In this document: positions 16,431 through 25,907 of the stretch, in pieces
How positions within the stretch are numbered: position 1 is the stretch's first letter
How the letters are laid out: every line of letters starts with the position of its first letter
DNA from: Dysgonomonas sp. 25
Lineage (GTDB): Bacteria; Bacteroidota; Bacteroidia; Bacteroidales; Dysgonomonadaceae
Direction: 5' to 3'
DNA length: 64,000 nucleotides
NCBI RefSeq assembly: GCF_010501075.1
Contig: NZ_QVMN01000007.1
Span: 251,511-315,510 of the forward strand
Notes under the pieces: generated by a model
The model's database searches: none
Told to the model about the DNA's origin: nothing
What the model saw: only the letters and a program-made list of their open reading frames with translations
Made by a program: the position numbers and the translations under genes

Positions 16431-17335
16431 TACACATTTATACTGATTACAAATGCCAAAGACAACAAAAACGCCGACATAGACGTAAACTTGAGATAAG
16501 GATCTAAGCGGGCATTTTCCTGCGTATTCAGCACCTTTGCCAATATAGCGATAAGCAGCAAAAAGACAAGCACATAGAGATATTGCCACCAGTGCGAAGT
16601 GTATAAGATATTGAATAGCACAAAGCAAGCAATCGCCCCCAACAGGAGGAAAGCATGATAAGCCTTTGCACCCTTTATGCCGAGGCGGACGGGGATAGTT
16701 ATTTTACCTGACTTGCGGTCGTTTTCCAAATCGCGCATATTATTGGTATTCAATACGGCAGCCGAAAGGAATCCCAATGCTATTGCCGGCAGCCAAGGCA
16801 CAAAATCCAGTTGCTGCGTGTGCAGAAAGTATGTACCCACTACGGGTACAGGCCCGAAGAAAATAAAAGAGAACACATCGCCCAACCCTTTGTAGCCATA
16901 CGGATTCTTGCCTGCTGTATATTTAACGGCTGCAACGATTGCCAGTAAGCCAAGAAGAATGAAAACAACAATATAGATAATATTGATAAATTGCAAAGCA
17001 ATATAGACAAGCAACAATCCTACAATAGCCGATAGAATAGCTGCCACGAGTACAGCCCGTTTCATCTCCTGCTCGGTAATGGCTCCGCTCTGAACGGCAC
17101 GCTTAGGCCCTACCCTTTCGCCGGTAGTATCTGTACCATGCTGGAAATCGCCCAAATCGTTGGCAAAATTGGAGAGGATTTGCAGGACGGATGCCGTCAG
17201 TAAGGTCAGAATGAAAACCCGGACACTGAAATGCCCAGTGTAATATGCCAGCCCACTCCCGCAGATAGCCGTTCCCACAGCCAGAAAGAGTGTACGCGGA
17301 CGCGCCGCCGAAATCCATGCGTTGATAAATGCCAT
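16430..17335 (-). CDS. menA: 1,4-dihydroxy-2-naphthoate polyprenyltransferase
   Basis: 301 residues with eight or nine membrane helices, a UbiA-superfamily prenyltransferase. The first Asp-rich motif is NFANDLGDFQHGTD with the following GERVGPKRAVQSG, and the second is NNMRDLENDRKSGK; together they mark MenA. It attaches the polyprenyl chain to DHNA to make demethylmenaquinone, the step that places menaquinone in the inner membrane. It starts 21 bp downstream of the DUF5686 gene, so the two may be co-transcribed, though no other men genes are here. Confidence 0.95.
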   Translation of the reverse strand: MAFINAWISAARPRTLFLAVGTAICGSGLAYYTGHFSVRVFILTLLTASVLQILSNFANDLGDFQHGTDTTGERVGPKRAVQSGAITEQEMKRAVLVAAILSAIVGLLLVYIALQFINIIYIVVFILLGLLAIVAAVKYTAGKNPYGYKGLGDVFSFIFFGPVPVVGTYFLHTQQLDFVPWLPAIALGFLSAAVLNTNNMRDLENDRKSGKITIPVRLGIKGAKAYHAFLLLGAIACFVLFNILYTSHWWQYLYVLVFLLLIAILAKVLNTQENARLDPYLKFTSMSAFLLSLAFVISINV

Positions 17336-17356
17336 GTAGTTGAATTGTCTTTACTT

Positions 17357-19801
17357 CTATTTGTCCAATTTCATCGTGAACCTGAGCCCGACGCTCTCAT
17401 AATGTCCTTTCTTAAACGAAGCAAAGATACCTAAATTCATCGAACGGACGAAATCGACCGAGTAGCCAATTTCGGTATAAAGTTTAAAATCGGGAGTATA
17501 CAGATTCTTCACATGCAGGCTTTCGGTAAACATCTTGCCTTGTAGGAAAGGCAGGCGTTTCAGCAGCAAATAGTGGTCGTTATAATTGAATGCCGTACGC
17601 AGCCACCAGTCGTTGGTCGAGGCTTCGTAATTGTCGAGCAGCATAAACGACTGATATGGTGACTTAAAGGTAAACATCAGATTGGCTGTATTGAAATGCT
17701 TGAAGTCGGTAAAATGAATACGGCTTTTGTCTCCAAGAAAAGCGCCCCCTTCGACTAAATAGTCGAACCTGCGGAAGAAGCCTATCGGAATTTCCTGTTT
17801 GACACCTCCCATCAGCAGGCGGAAGCGGGAGTTATCCCTCTGCGAAGTACCTATCGCCTCCCTGTAACCAACCATAAATATAGGTGAAGTGATTTTCCGG
17901 TAATATTTCTTCCCTTTCCATTTGGAGTAATAAGCAAAAGGGGCATAGTTAAGCGAAACCATATAGGACGTTCGGTCGAAACGTTCGCCGGAGAATGGAT
18001 TCTGCTTTATATAGCGTCTCTTGCCCCATGTATAGTCGGTCTGATTCTCCAGCCCTTCGCGGCGGGCTATATCAAATTCGGTGCGCAACACCAATCCATT
18101 GACCAAGTCGATCTGATTACGGAAAGCGATAAAATCTTTCTGGTAGAAAAAGTTTTCGTTCTTACCCCGCATCAGCGAGCGCAAAGCATTATTCAGACGG
18201 GGAATACCATCGGGATTGAAGTCCTCGGATAACGAACCGCCTTCTATCTCGAAGCGTCCCTGTCGCATAGGAGCATAATCGTACTGAAACTTTCCACCCC
18301 CCATCAACTTCTTGCGGGAAGTGGTATAATAGAGGTAAGGTTCGATTCTGATATTGTTTACACTATCGCGCTTAATGTTGACTTCGAATTTCTGTCCTAC
18401 CCATAGCCCATCTACGAAATTGAAATCCCGTAAGGCATGGAAAAGACCGCCATACTTAAACGTAACCGTTGATGAATCGTGTCCGACTTGCCCACCCGTG
18501 AGCAAATCATCCCATTCGAATTTATGAGATTGATGCTTATCGCGAATGGAATCGACACGCTGTTGAATAGAATCCCGGCGGTTGAGGCTGGTTATCTCAT
18601 CTATTTCCAGCGGCACAACGCGCACCTGCTCCCAGTAGAGCGAATCGCGTTTTTTAGCCAGCGAATCTGATTCTATTTTGTATCTGTCGCTATAATTTTT
18701 CAGCTCTAACTCTCGCTTTTTCTTTCCTTCGGACTGCAATGCTGCTAAAGGATTCTCTTTGACCTTTACATCTTTATAAGTCAGCGAAGCATAATAATCC
18801 AACAGTCCATGAATCCCCATAAAATCGACTTTATAGTTGACCTGATAAGTCACAGGCAAATATGCTGCATCGCCCAGCATCATATAGGTGATATGGTAGT
18901 TTGGCTTGATACCGTAAATGTCGCCCGAAAGTTCGGCATAGGTCACATGCCACGTATCATCGGCAATGTAGAGGTAGCCATTGAAAAGCTGCGGGTCTTT
19001 CACCTTGGCTATCACCTGTATTTTGTTGATGGTCATCCCATCTTCTTCGGTATATCCTTCGTATCGGAAGCGGTAATAGGAGAAAGTCCCTTTGCACAAG
19101 GGCGATGCCTGCCCATTGAAGCGTTCGTTATATATCGAACCACCCATTACGCCCATTACATCTTTGGCATCCAGATTATCGGGGAAGCTGCTCGTAAAGG
19201 CGTTCACCTTTTGCTGATACATATCGGGAGCCGTGAACTGAATCTCGTTGTAAGATTCCTGCACAAAAGTCTGGTTCTTAAAGTCTGCCATCTTCACCCC
19301 ATCATCGGATTTGGAGGACATAAATTCCATAAACTTGGACATGCCCGTCAGGATGGCGTTGCCTTTGATATAGGCATCAGCCGAATAGCTTTCGACGGCT
19401 GCCGCGTAATAAGGAGCCTTCTCTATGGCTTTGCGCATAATGGGATAAGCGGGATCTTCCTGTGCCGAGACTTCCACCTGTGCCAGTTCAAAGGGCTTTT
19501 CTTCCAATACGAAGTCCAGAACAGTACTTCCGCCTTGTGGGACGGTGACAGATTTAGTTGCAGGCTTGTAGCCAATACACCGCGCTTCGAAGGTATAGCT
19601 CCCTGCTTTGAGCGTTGCCTGATAAAGCCCGTCTTCGTTGCAGAGCAATCCTTGATTCGTTTCTTTAATATAAATGGTTGCGCCGGGAACAGCCTCATTC
19701 TTGGCATCGACAACCTTCCCTGTCAATTTCTGCGCCGAAAGCGTGTGTATGAATGTAAATGATAAGAGTATTAGTATAAGCCTGATTCGTAATATTTTCA
19801 T
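17357..19801 (-). CDS. DUF5686 outer-membrane protein with carboxypeptidase-regulatory-like domain
   Basis: 814 residues from the ATG at 19801, which puts a normal signal peptide (ILILLSFTFIHTLSAQ) first; an upstream start would add 14 residues before it. After the signal, residues of about 20-105 form a CarboxypepD_reg-like beta-sandwich (GKVVDAKNEAVPGATIYIKE, TFEARCIGYKPATKSV). The rest matches DUF5686, a large beta-strand-rich region with alternating aromatic/polar strands and a C-terminal Lys at LRFTMKLDK, which looks like an outer-membrane barrel. The fold resembles SusC-type proteins without a plug, but the function is unknown. It lies upstream of menA. Confidence 0.85.
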   Translation of the reverse strand: MKILRIRLILILLSFTFIHTLSAQKLTGKVVDAKNEAVPGATIYIKETNQGLLCNEDGLYQATLKAGSYTFEARCIGYKPATKSVTVPQGGSTVLDFVLEEKPFELAQVEVSAQEDPAYPIMRKAIEKAPYYAAAVESYSADAYIKGNAILTGMSKFMEFMSSKSDDGVKMADFKNQTFVQESYNEIQFTAPDMYQQKVNAFTSSFPDNLDAKDVMGVMGGSIYNERFNGQASPLCKGTFSYYRFRYEGYTEEDGMTINKIQVIAKVKDPQLFNGYLYIADDTWHVTYAELSGDIYGIKPNYHITYMMLGDAAYLPVTYQVNYKVDFMGIHGLLDYYASLTYKDVKVKENPLAALQSEGKKKRELELKNYSDRYKIESDSLAKKRDSLYWEQVRVVPLEIDEITSLNRRDSIQQRVDSIRDKHQSHKFEWDDLLTGGQVGHDSSTVTFKYGGLFHALRDFNFVDGLWVGQKFEVNIKRDSVNNIRIEPYLYYTTSRKKLMGGGKFQYDYAPMRQGRFEIEGGSLSEDFNPDGIPRLNNALRSLMRGKNENFFYQKDFIAFRNQIDLVNGLVLRTEFDIARREGLENQTDYTWGKRRYIKQNPFSGERFDRTSYMVSLNYAPFAYYSKWKGKKYYRKITSPIFMVGYREAIGTSQRDNSRFRLLMGGVKQEIPIGFFRRFDYLVEGGAFLGDKSRIHFTDFKHFNTANLMFTFKSPYQSFMLLDNYEASTNDWWLRTAFNYNDHYLLLKRLPFLQGKMFTESLHVKNLYTPDFKLYTEIGYSVDFVRSMNLGIFASFKKGHYESVGLRFTMKLDK

Positions 19802-19925
19802 AACTGAGCGTTTAGGTGGTACGGTACGGCAAGTATAAGTCAATTGTTAATCCTGACCTCAAAAATAATCGTTTCTACTTATGTAGCAATAGCCAGTTAT
19901 GAATAATAACGTACCCGAAGCAAAA

Positions 19926-21707
19926 TTATTCCAATGTCCGGGATATTTTGTCGATATTCAGGCTGCGCGCCATGGCATCGAAGATGTCTTTGTACACCCC
20001 TTCCTGCGCATAAACTTCTTCGTGTGTACCCGATTCCACCACCATTCCGTCTTTCATGACATATATGCGGTCGGAGTCGATAATCTGCGAAATGCTGTGC
20101 GAAATAATGATTACCGTACGATTTTTCTTGATAGCATCGAGGCTGTTCTTTATCTGCTCGGTGGAGACTGCATCGAGGCTTGCCGTAGGTTCGTCCAGAA
20201 AGATTATCGGCGGATTTTTCAGGAACATGCGAGCAATGGCTATCTTCTGCTGCTGCCCGCCCGAAAGGGCAAGCGCCGAGGTTTGGTACTGTTCGGGGAG
20301 CAACATTATCTGATCGTGAATATAGGATTGGCGGGCGGCATTTTCGACTTCCCCGAAGGTGGCATCGGGTTTCCCGTAGCGGATGTTTTCCTCTATCGTC
20401 CCGCTGAATATATGATTCTTTTGCAGCACCAATCCAATATTTTCGCGCAAGAAAGTGGTGTCGTATTCATCTAACGGCACTCCATCCAACAGGATTTTCC
20501 CCGAATCGGGCTTATAGAACTTGTCCAGCAGGTTGATTAAAGTACTCTTGCCCGCACCGGACAATCCGACCAACGCCGTAATCTTGCCCGGCTGTATATG
20601 CATATTAATATAATGTAGTGTACGTGTTGCATTGCCGGGATAGGTGAAGTTAACGTTTTCCAGCTGAAATTCCCCTTTTATCCGTGCGGGCTTATACGAA
20701 CCCGAATCTTCGATCTGATGATCGGCATGCAACACTTCGAAGAATCCTTCGGAGTAAATCAAAGCATCGTTCATCTGGTCGTATATCCGATGCAGTTGGC
20801 GGATAGGAGCCGAAACGTTATTAAACAACAGGATGTGAAACATAATCGCCCCTATCGTCATCTGCCCTGTCAGGACGAAATAGGCGGTCAGTATAATAAT
20901 TATCACCACGCCGATTTGCTCGATAAAGCTTTTCAGCCCGTCGAAGAAAAAGCTTGTCTTGCGGGTTTTCATCTGCGTATCAGTCAATGCCGTCTGCAAT
21001 CCCATCTGTTTCTCGCCCTCGATATGCTCGCGGATAAAGGACTTGATGACAGGGATAGATTCTATTATGCTCAGTATTCCCTGACTTTTGTTCTCTCGCA
21101 ACTCTTTGATTGTCCGCCTTGCATTTTTCAGCTTTTTGGCTTGCAGTTGGCTGACATAATAATAGATAGGCACGATACACAATCCCACGAGCCCGACATA
21201 AAAATTCGCATTGAACATCATTATCAAAGCGACTATGGAATTGGCAAAGAGGGGTAATATATCGATAAAGAAATTCTGCACAAGGCGCGTCAGACTTTCC
21301 ACACCCCGGTCTATCCGCGTTTGCAGTTTTCCGGCCTGATTTCCTCCCGATGTGAAGAATGCCATCTGATAGGTCAATACCTTTTCGACTACTGCCTGCG
21401 CCAAGTCGCGCGAAATAAATATACGCAGTTTCTCGCCGTAATATTTCTGCCCGAACTGGATGAAAGAGTTTATGATTTCCTTACTAATCAAGATAACGGA
21501 TATCATTATCAATACATTCAGTCCTTCCTGCAACATGCGATGCTGTTCGACCAAACCGTTTATCTCGTCTACCGTATATCGCAATACCCACGCGTTGACC
21601 TGCGCCGTCAACGAGCCGATAAACGTCAGCACCAATGCAAATACAACCAGCCACCTGTATGGTTTCACATACGGCCAAAGGTTCTTGAATAATTGTAACA
21701 AATTCAT
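19926..21707 (-). CDS. ABC exporter, fused membrane and ATPase domains
   Basis: 593 residues. Six membrane helices occupy about residues 15-310 (type I exporter fold), followed by the nucleotide-binding domain: Walker A GLSGAGKSTLINLL near residue 380, Q-loop LVLQKNHIFSG, signature LSGGQQQKIAIARMFL, Walker B IIFLDEPTASLD and the H-loop IISHS. This is the homodimer-forming MsbA/lipid-multidrug-like group. A substrate cannot be named. The gene stands alone, divergent from the aspartate kinase. Confidence 0.92.
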   Translation of the reverse strand: MNLLQLFKNLWPYVKPYRWLVVFALVLTFIGSLTAQVNAWVLRYTVDEINGLVEQHRMLQEGLNVLIMISVILISKEIINSFIQFGQKYYGEKLRIFISRDLAQAVVEKVLTYQMAFFTSGGNQAGKLQTRIDRGVESLTRLVQNFFIDILPLFANSIVALIMMFNANFYVGLVGLCIVPIYYYVSQLQAKKLKNARRTIKELRENKSQGILSIIESIPVIKSFIREHIEGEKQMGLQTALTDTQMKTRKTSFFFDGLKSFIEQIGVVIIIILTAYFVLTGQMTIGAIMFHILLFNNVSAPIRQLHRIYDQMNDALIYSEGFFEVLHADHQIEDSGSYKPARIKGEFQLENVNFTYPGNATRTLHYINMHIQPGKITALVGLSGAGKSTLINLLDKFYKPDSGKILLDGVPLDEYDTTFLRENIGLVLQKNHIFSGTIEENIRYGKPDATFGEVENAARQSYIHDQIMLLPEQYQTSALALSGGQQQKIAIARMFLKNPPIIFLDEPTASLDAVSTEQIKNSLDAIKKNRTVIIISHSISQIIDSDRIYVMKDGMVVESGTHEEVYAQEGVYKDIFDAMARSLNIDKISRTLE

Positions 21708-21843
21708 CCCGAAACGTCTTTTAGTATATAAAACGATTGGCAGAGATTTTTGTTTTAAACCGAAATCTGTTGTTTCATGCTATTAAAATGTCAACAATAT
21801 ACAGCTTTTCACTTCATTCTATTCCTTTTACATCAAAAACCGA

Positions 21844-21872
21844 TTGATTTATAATATTTATTTATATTTTTG
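21844..21872 (+). promoter_or_regulatory. Promoter of the aspartate kinase gene
   Basis: TTG at 21844-21846 and TATTTTTG at 21865-21872 (TAnnTTTG) with 18 bp between them, 36 bp upstream of the ATG at 21909. Confidence 0.55.
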
Positions 21873-21908
21873 CGCTGGTAAAATAACAGCCAAGTTAAAA
21901 CAAAACAA

Positions 21909-23297
21909 ATGTTGACAGTAGAAAAGATTGGCGGAACTTCCATGTCTCAATTCAACGAAGTTCTGAATAATATAATAATCGGCAAGCGGAAACCCGACGA
22001 ATTATATAACCGTATATTCGTCGTCTCGGCCTATAATAATGTAACTAACTGGCTACTGGAACATAAAAAAACGGGCGAACCGGGAGTATATGTCCAATTC
22101 CTCGAGAATGCCGATTACAGTATCGGCCTCGATAGCGTTTGCATGCGATTGCTCGAAATAAACCAGCAATTTGCTGAAATAGGATTAGATCTGGTGGCTG
22201 CCGAAGAGTTTATCTCGCACCGTATAAAGATGGCCAAGACTATGCTTTACAGCCTGAGTGGCGTGATGGCATCCGGTTACGTAAAAACCGAAGATATCTG
22301 CCTTGCTGCCCGCGAAATACTCGCCTCCATCGGCGAATCGCATTCGGCATGGAACTCGGCGAATATCCTCCAGAACAACGGCATAGAGGCTCGCTTTATA
22401 GACCTCTGCGGATTCAACGATTCGTTGCCGCTGACTATCGACGAGCGCATCCACAAAGCTTTCAAAGGAATCGATTTCAGCCAGACGCTTTGCATCGCTA
22501 CCGGCTACACCAAAGGTATAGAAGGCATTATGCGTGCTTTCGACCGTGGCTATACGGAAGTCACTTTCAGCAAGATTGCCGTAGAAGTCAAGGCCGACGA
22601 AGCGATTATCCATAAGGAATACCACCTTTCGAGCGCCGATCCTAACATTGTAGGAGTCAATAAGGTTGTTCCGGTGGGACAAACCAACTTTATCATTGCC
22701 GATCAGCTGGCCGATATAGGTATGGAAGCCATTCACCCGAAAGCATCGAAACCCCTCGAACGGGCAAATATAAATATACGTATCAAAAACACGTTCGAGC
22801 CGGAACATCCGGGAACACTTATCTCTAAGGATTATGTTTCGGAAGTGCCGAAAATAGAAATCGTATCGGGAACAAATAAGGTATTAGGAATTGAAATTCA
22901 CGATCCGATGATGGTAGGCGAGGTAGGTTTCGACTTGCGCATCATGCAGCTCTTTGAGAAGCATGGCGTCAGCTATATTCTGAAATCGACCAATGCGAAC
23001 TCTATCACCATGATCGTTTGGGACAACTATAAATCGAGGGAACTGATAGCCGATCTCGAGCGTAATTTTTATCAGGTAACCACCGAACGGGTAGCCATCG
23101 TGTGCGTAATGGGGACTAATATTGCCATCCCCGGATTCCTTTACAGGGCAGCCAAAGCGCTATACGAAGGAGGTATCAACGTCGAGAGTTTCGGTCAATC
23201 GCTCCGGCAGGTCAATATGCAGTTCGTTATCAGGCGCGAGCATTACGAAAATGCCGTCAGATCGCTCAACGACGCCTTGTGCCTCGGACAAAATTGA
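21909..23297 (+). CDS. Aspartate kinase, ectoine-type (Ask_Ect-like)
   Basis: 462 residues. It starts VEKIGGTSMSQF rather than the usual KFGGTSV, followed by the phosphate-binding IFVVSAYNNVTNWLLEHKKTGEPGVY. Further blocks are SHSAWNSANIL, ATGYTKGIEGIMRAFDRGY, IIHKEYHLSSADPN, NFIIADQLADIGMEAIHPKA and FEPEHPGTLIS, then two ACT-type domains from about residue 315. From memory these blocks match the aspartokinase found in ectoine gene clusters (Ask_Ect) far better than LysC or ThrA. It phosphorylates aspartate in the first step toward lysine, threonine, methionine or ectoine. No ectABC or other aspartate-pathway gene is in the window, so the pathway served is open. Confidence 0.88.
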   Translation: MLTVEKIGGTSMSQFNEVLNNIIIGKRKPDELYNRIFVVSAYNNVTNWLLEHKKTGEPGVYVQFLENADYSIGLDSVCMRLLEINQQFAEIGLDLVAAEEFISHRIKMAKTMLYSLSGVMASGYVKTEDICLAAREILASIGESHSAWNSANILQNNGIEARFIDLCGFNDSLPLTIDERIHKAFKGIDFSQTLCIATGYTKGIEGIMRAFDRGYTEVTFSKIAVEVKADEAIIHKEYHLSSADPNIVGVNKVVPVGQTNFIIADQLADIGMEAIHPKASKPLERANINIRIKNTFEPEHPGTLISKDYVSEVPKIEIVSGTNKVLGIEIHDPMMVGEVGFDLRIMQLFEKHGVSYILKSTNANSITMIVWDNYKSRELIADLERNFYQVTTERVAIVCVMGTNIAIPGFLYRAAKALYEGGINVESFGQSLRQVNMQFVIRREHYENAVRSLNDALCLGQN

Positions 23298-23676
23298 TGT
23301 TTTTTTCTAATAAAAAAGCGCATAATATCGAATTTTATTTTAAATTTGTCTCTCGACAAAAAAATGATGGATGCTGTTGATACCTGTAAAACGCTGTTAT
23401 ATTATTATATCATTGGAATATATTATACTAAGTGAGGACGAATTCCGTTTAGAATGAGATGGAATATGAAAGGTTCCGAGTTAGCTTTAAACAGTTAAAA
23501 ATATTACTAAATATTGCAATAATGCGGAACCAAGCCATTGAAAAACAAAATGGATTCGTATATTTGTATGTTTTAATGCGTTAAAAATACAAATTTCAGC
23601 AATAGCAAACTGAATATCAAAACAATAAACTAAACTATAAAATTAATTTACTAAACTAATTTATTTTTTTATCACT
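23298..23676. other. Gene-free AT-rich region and leader upstream of exbB
   Basis: 379 bp without a credible gene. It holds two promoter-like boxes (23341-23348 and 23559-23566) and a GGTTCCG/CGGAACC inverted pair at 23472-23478 and 23525-23531 with a 46-nt spacer. If the upstream box is used, exbB would have a leader of more than 300 nt. No known riboswitch motif was recognised. Confidence 0.5.
23538..23566 (+). promoter_or_regulatory. Proximal promoter of the exbB-exbD-exbD-tonB operon
   Basis: TTG at 23538-23540 and TATATTTG at 23559-23566 with 18 bp between them. The ATG of exbB is 110 bp downstream. Confidence 0.6.
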
Positions 23677-24489
23677 ATGGAAGCTAATAAAAAACCAACA
23701 AAAGCAAGATCAAAAGGTCTTTCATCAGGATGGATTATCGTTGGATGCGCTATTGTCGCAGCCGTATTTTTCTTCGGATATTGTGGTCATCCGATGCACA
23801 TGGACGAAAGAGGTATACATCCAATCGACCTATTCGGTACATTGTACCAGGGTGGAGTCGTTATTCCTTGCGTATTAACACTCCTCTTCACAGTAATATG
23901 TCTTGCTGTAGAAAGATTTTTTGCACTTAACAGAGCGAGCGGTAAAGGTAGCATTGCTAAATTTGTCGTAGCTGCTAAACACAAACTCGAAAAAGGCGAC
24001 ATCGACGGAGCAAGCAAACTTTGCGACGAACAAAAAGGATCTGTAGCTAATATCCTCAAAGCAGGATTAGTAAGATATAAAGATGTTGAAACAATTACAG
24101 ACAAAAACAACGCTGAAAAAGCTGAAATGATTCAGAAAGAAATCGAGGAAGCAACTACTTTGGAATTGCCTTACCTTGAAAAGAACCTGAACATCATCGC
24201 TGCTATTTCATCTTTGGGTACACTCTTCGGACTCTTCGGAACGGTAGTCGGTATGATCAAATCATTCCAGGCGATGGGACAAGACGGAGCTCCGGATTCA
24301 ACTCAGTTGGCGATTGGTATCTCTGAGGCCTTGATGAACACGGCTGCAGGTATCGGTACTGGTGCGCTTGCTATCATTTTCTATACATATTTTACAGGTA
24401 GAATTGCCAGCATGACAAATGCTGTTGACGAAATTGGTTTCGCTATCGGTCAGACTTATACTGAAAAACACGGTGGTATAACTAAATAA
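23677..24489 (+). CDS. exbB: ExbB/MotA/TolQ proton channel protein
   Basis: 270 residues with three membrane segments: about residues 17-33 and 55-80, then a cytoplasmic loop to about 165 and a third segment through GTLFGLFGTVVGMIKSF and NTAAGIGTGALAIIFYTYF. These last two blocks are the MotA_ExbB signature. ExbB pentamers with ExbD use the proton gradient to energise TonB. A 20-residue basic cytoplasmic N terminus and a short periplasmic CGHPMHMDERGIHPID loop are lineage features. It is the first gene of the exbB-exbD-exbD-tonB operon. Confidence 0.93.
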   Translation: MEANKKPTKARSKGLSSGWIIVGCAIVAAVFFFGYCGHPMHMDERGIHPIDLFGTLYQGGVVIPCVLTLLFTVICLAVERFFALNRASGKGSIAKFVVAAKHKLEKGDIDGASKLCDEQKGSVANILKAGLVRYKDVETITDKNNAEKAEMIQKEIEEATTLELPYLEKNLNIIAAISSLGTLFGLFGTVVGMIKSFQAMGQDGAPDSTQLAIGISEALMNTAAGIGTGALAIIFYTYFTGRIASMTNAVDEIGFAIGQTYTEKHGGITK

Positions 24490-24565
24490 TTTCAATTAAC
24501 AAAGTTTCACACTTTCGGGTGTGGAATCGATTAATAATTCTACTCAATAAAACAAAAAGAGAAAT

Positions 24566-25189
24566 ATGGCAAAAGGAAAAAAACACGATATATTCATCGA
24601 CATGACAGCCATGAGCGATGTGTGTGTACTCTTGCTTACTTTCTTCATGTTGACAGCAACATTTAAACCGAAAGAGCCAGTTGAAATTATTGCACCTCAA
24701 TCTGTATCGGAAACAAAGGTACCTGAACATAATGTCGTAACAATTCTTATCGACATTGAAGGCCAAGTGTTTATGCAGGTAGATGGCGACAATAACAAAA
24801 GTGCCCTTCTCAATAAAGTAGCTGCCGCTTACGGTCTTAAATTGAATGAGAAACAGCGTAAATCATTTATCACACAACCTTCGATAGGTGTTGCGATAAA
24901 AGATCTTCCCGCTTTTCTGAATTTGAGTATGACAGAGCAGGATCAGGCAATGAAGAAATTAGGGATCCCTACGGATACAGCAGGTGGCGCTCGTAACGAG
25001 TTAGCCGACTGGATTCGTTTCGCAAGAGAAATAAACGAAGATGAAATAAAATTCGGTATCAAAGCAGACGCCAATACACCTTATCCTAAGGTGGACCTCG
25101 TGATGAAGACAATGGTAGCTCAAAAAGCGAACCGTTACAGCCTCATGACAAGTTTGAGAGCGATGCCGGATATTGCAGCGTCTAATTAG
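24566..25189 (+). CDS. exbD: ExbD/TolR biopolymer transport protein (first copy)
   Basis: 207 residues. A short cytoplasmic N terminus leads into one membrane helix, IDMTAMSDVCVLLLTFFMLT, in which Asp18 matches the proton-carrying Asp25 of Escherichia coli ExbD. The periplasmic part is longer than usual (E. coli ExbD has 141 residues), with an insertion of roughly 60 residues around residues 85-150 before the final strand region (IKADANTPYPKVDLVMKTM). It works with ExbB and TonB at the inner membrane. A second, different exbD follows 25 bp downstream. Confidence 0.9.
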   Translation: MAKGKKHDIFIDMTAMSDVCVLLLTFFMLTATFKPKEPVEIIAPQSVSETKVPEHNVVTILIDIEGQVFMQVDGDNNKSALLNKVAAAYGLKLNEKQRKSFITQPSIGVAIKDLPAFLNLSMTEQDQAMKKLGIPTDTAGGARNELADWIRFAREINEDEIKFGIKADANTPYPKVDLVMKTMVAQKANRYSLMTSLRAMPDIAASN

Positions 25190-25214
25190 TAACAAAACAT
25201 AAAAGAACAGAAAA

Positions 25215-25883
25215 ATGGCAAGTGTAGATACTGGCGGTGGGGAACAGAAAAAAGGTAAACCCCAACAGAAAACACTTCGGGTAGATTTTACGCCGATGGT
25301 GGACATGCTGATGTTGCTTATTACTTTCTTCATGTTTTGTACTACTTTGGCAAAACCGCAGGTAATGGATATTGTGATGCCATCGGACGATAAAACCCTG
25401 AAAGAAGAAGAAAAAGATCAGGTGAAAGCGTCTAAAGCTATTACAGTATTGCTCGGACAGGATGATAAAGTTTATTATTACACCGGACAAATTACCACTG
25501 ACTCTTATAGCGATTATACTACGCTTAAAGAAACAGACTTTTCGGCAAAAGGGGTTCGTTCCGTTCTCCTTAGTCGCAATGCGGATGCTGTAAGAAAAAT
25601 GCAAGAACTGAAAGAGAAAAAAGCAAATGACAGAAGGATGACGGAGGAAGACTTTAAAAAGCAAGCCAACGAAATCAAAAACGACAAAGAGGCTCAGGTT
25701 GTTATCATAAAAGCGACAGAAGAAGCGAAATATGAAAACCTGGTCGACATTCTCGATGAAATGCAGATTTGCAGTATAGGTAAATATGCAATTGTGGATA
25801 TTACTGATGGAGACAAATTTTTGATAGAGAACCTGAAGACCAAAGGAGAATATGGTAGTCAGCATCTTGCTCCTAAGCAATAA
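25215..25883 (+). CDS. exbD: ExbD/TolR biopolymer transport protein (second copy)
   Basis: 222 residues. The cytoplasmic tail is Gly/Lys/Gln-rich (GGGEQKKGKPQQKT), then VDFTPMVDMLMLLITFFMF forms the single membrane helix with the key Asp at residue 30. The periplasmic domain contains a Lys/Glu-rich, probably coiled insertion (residues about 130-170, MQELKEKKANDRRM) and ends with a normal ExbD strand region (EAKYENLVDILDEMQICSI). Two different ExbD proteins in one operon suggest a hetero-oligomeric stator rather than a simple duplicate. tonB follows 24 bp downstream. Confidence 0.9.
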   Translation: MASVDTGGGEQKKGKPQQKTLRVDFTPMVDMLMLLITFFMFCTTLAKPQVMDIVMPSDDKTLKEEEKDQVKASKAITVLLGQDDKVYYYTGQITTDSYSDYTTLKETDFSAKGVRSVLLSRNADAVRKMQELKEKKANDRRMTEEDFKKQANEIKNDKEAQVVIIKATEEAKYENLVDILDEMQICSIGKYAIVDITDGDKFLIENLKTKGEYGSQHLAPKQ

Positions 25884-25907
25884 AGAATCGTGTTAAAATA
25901 AGAAACT

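Noticed and set aside
18809..19762. 317-codon ORF on the plus strand
   Set aside because: Antisense to the DUF5686 gene, which has a signal peptide and recognisable domains.
25182..25880. 232-codon minus-strand ORF opposite the second exbD
   Set aside because: Phe-rich antisense translation; the plus-strand exbD is clear.
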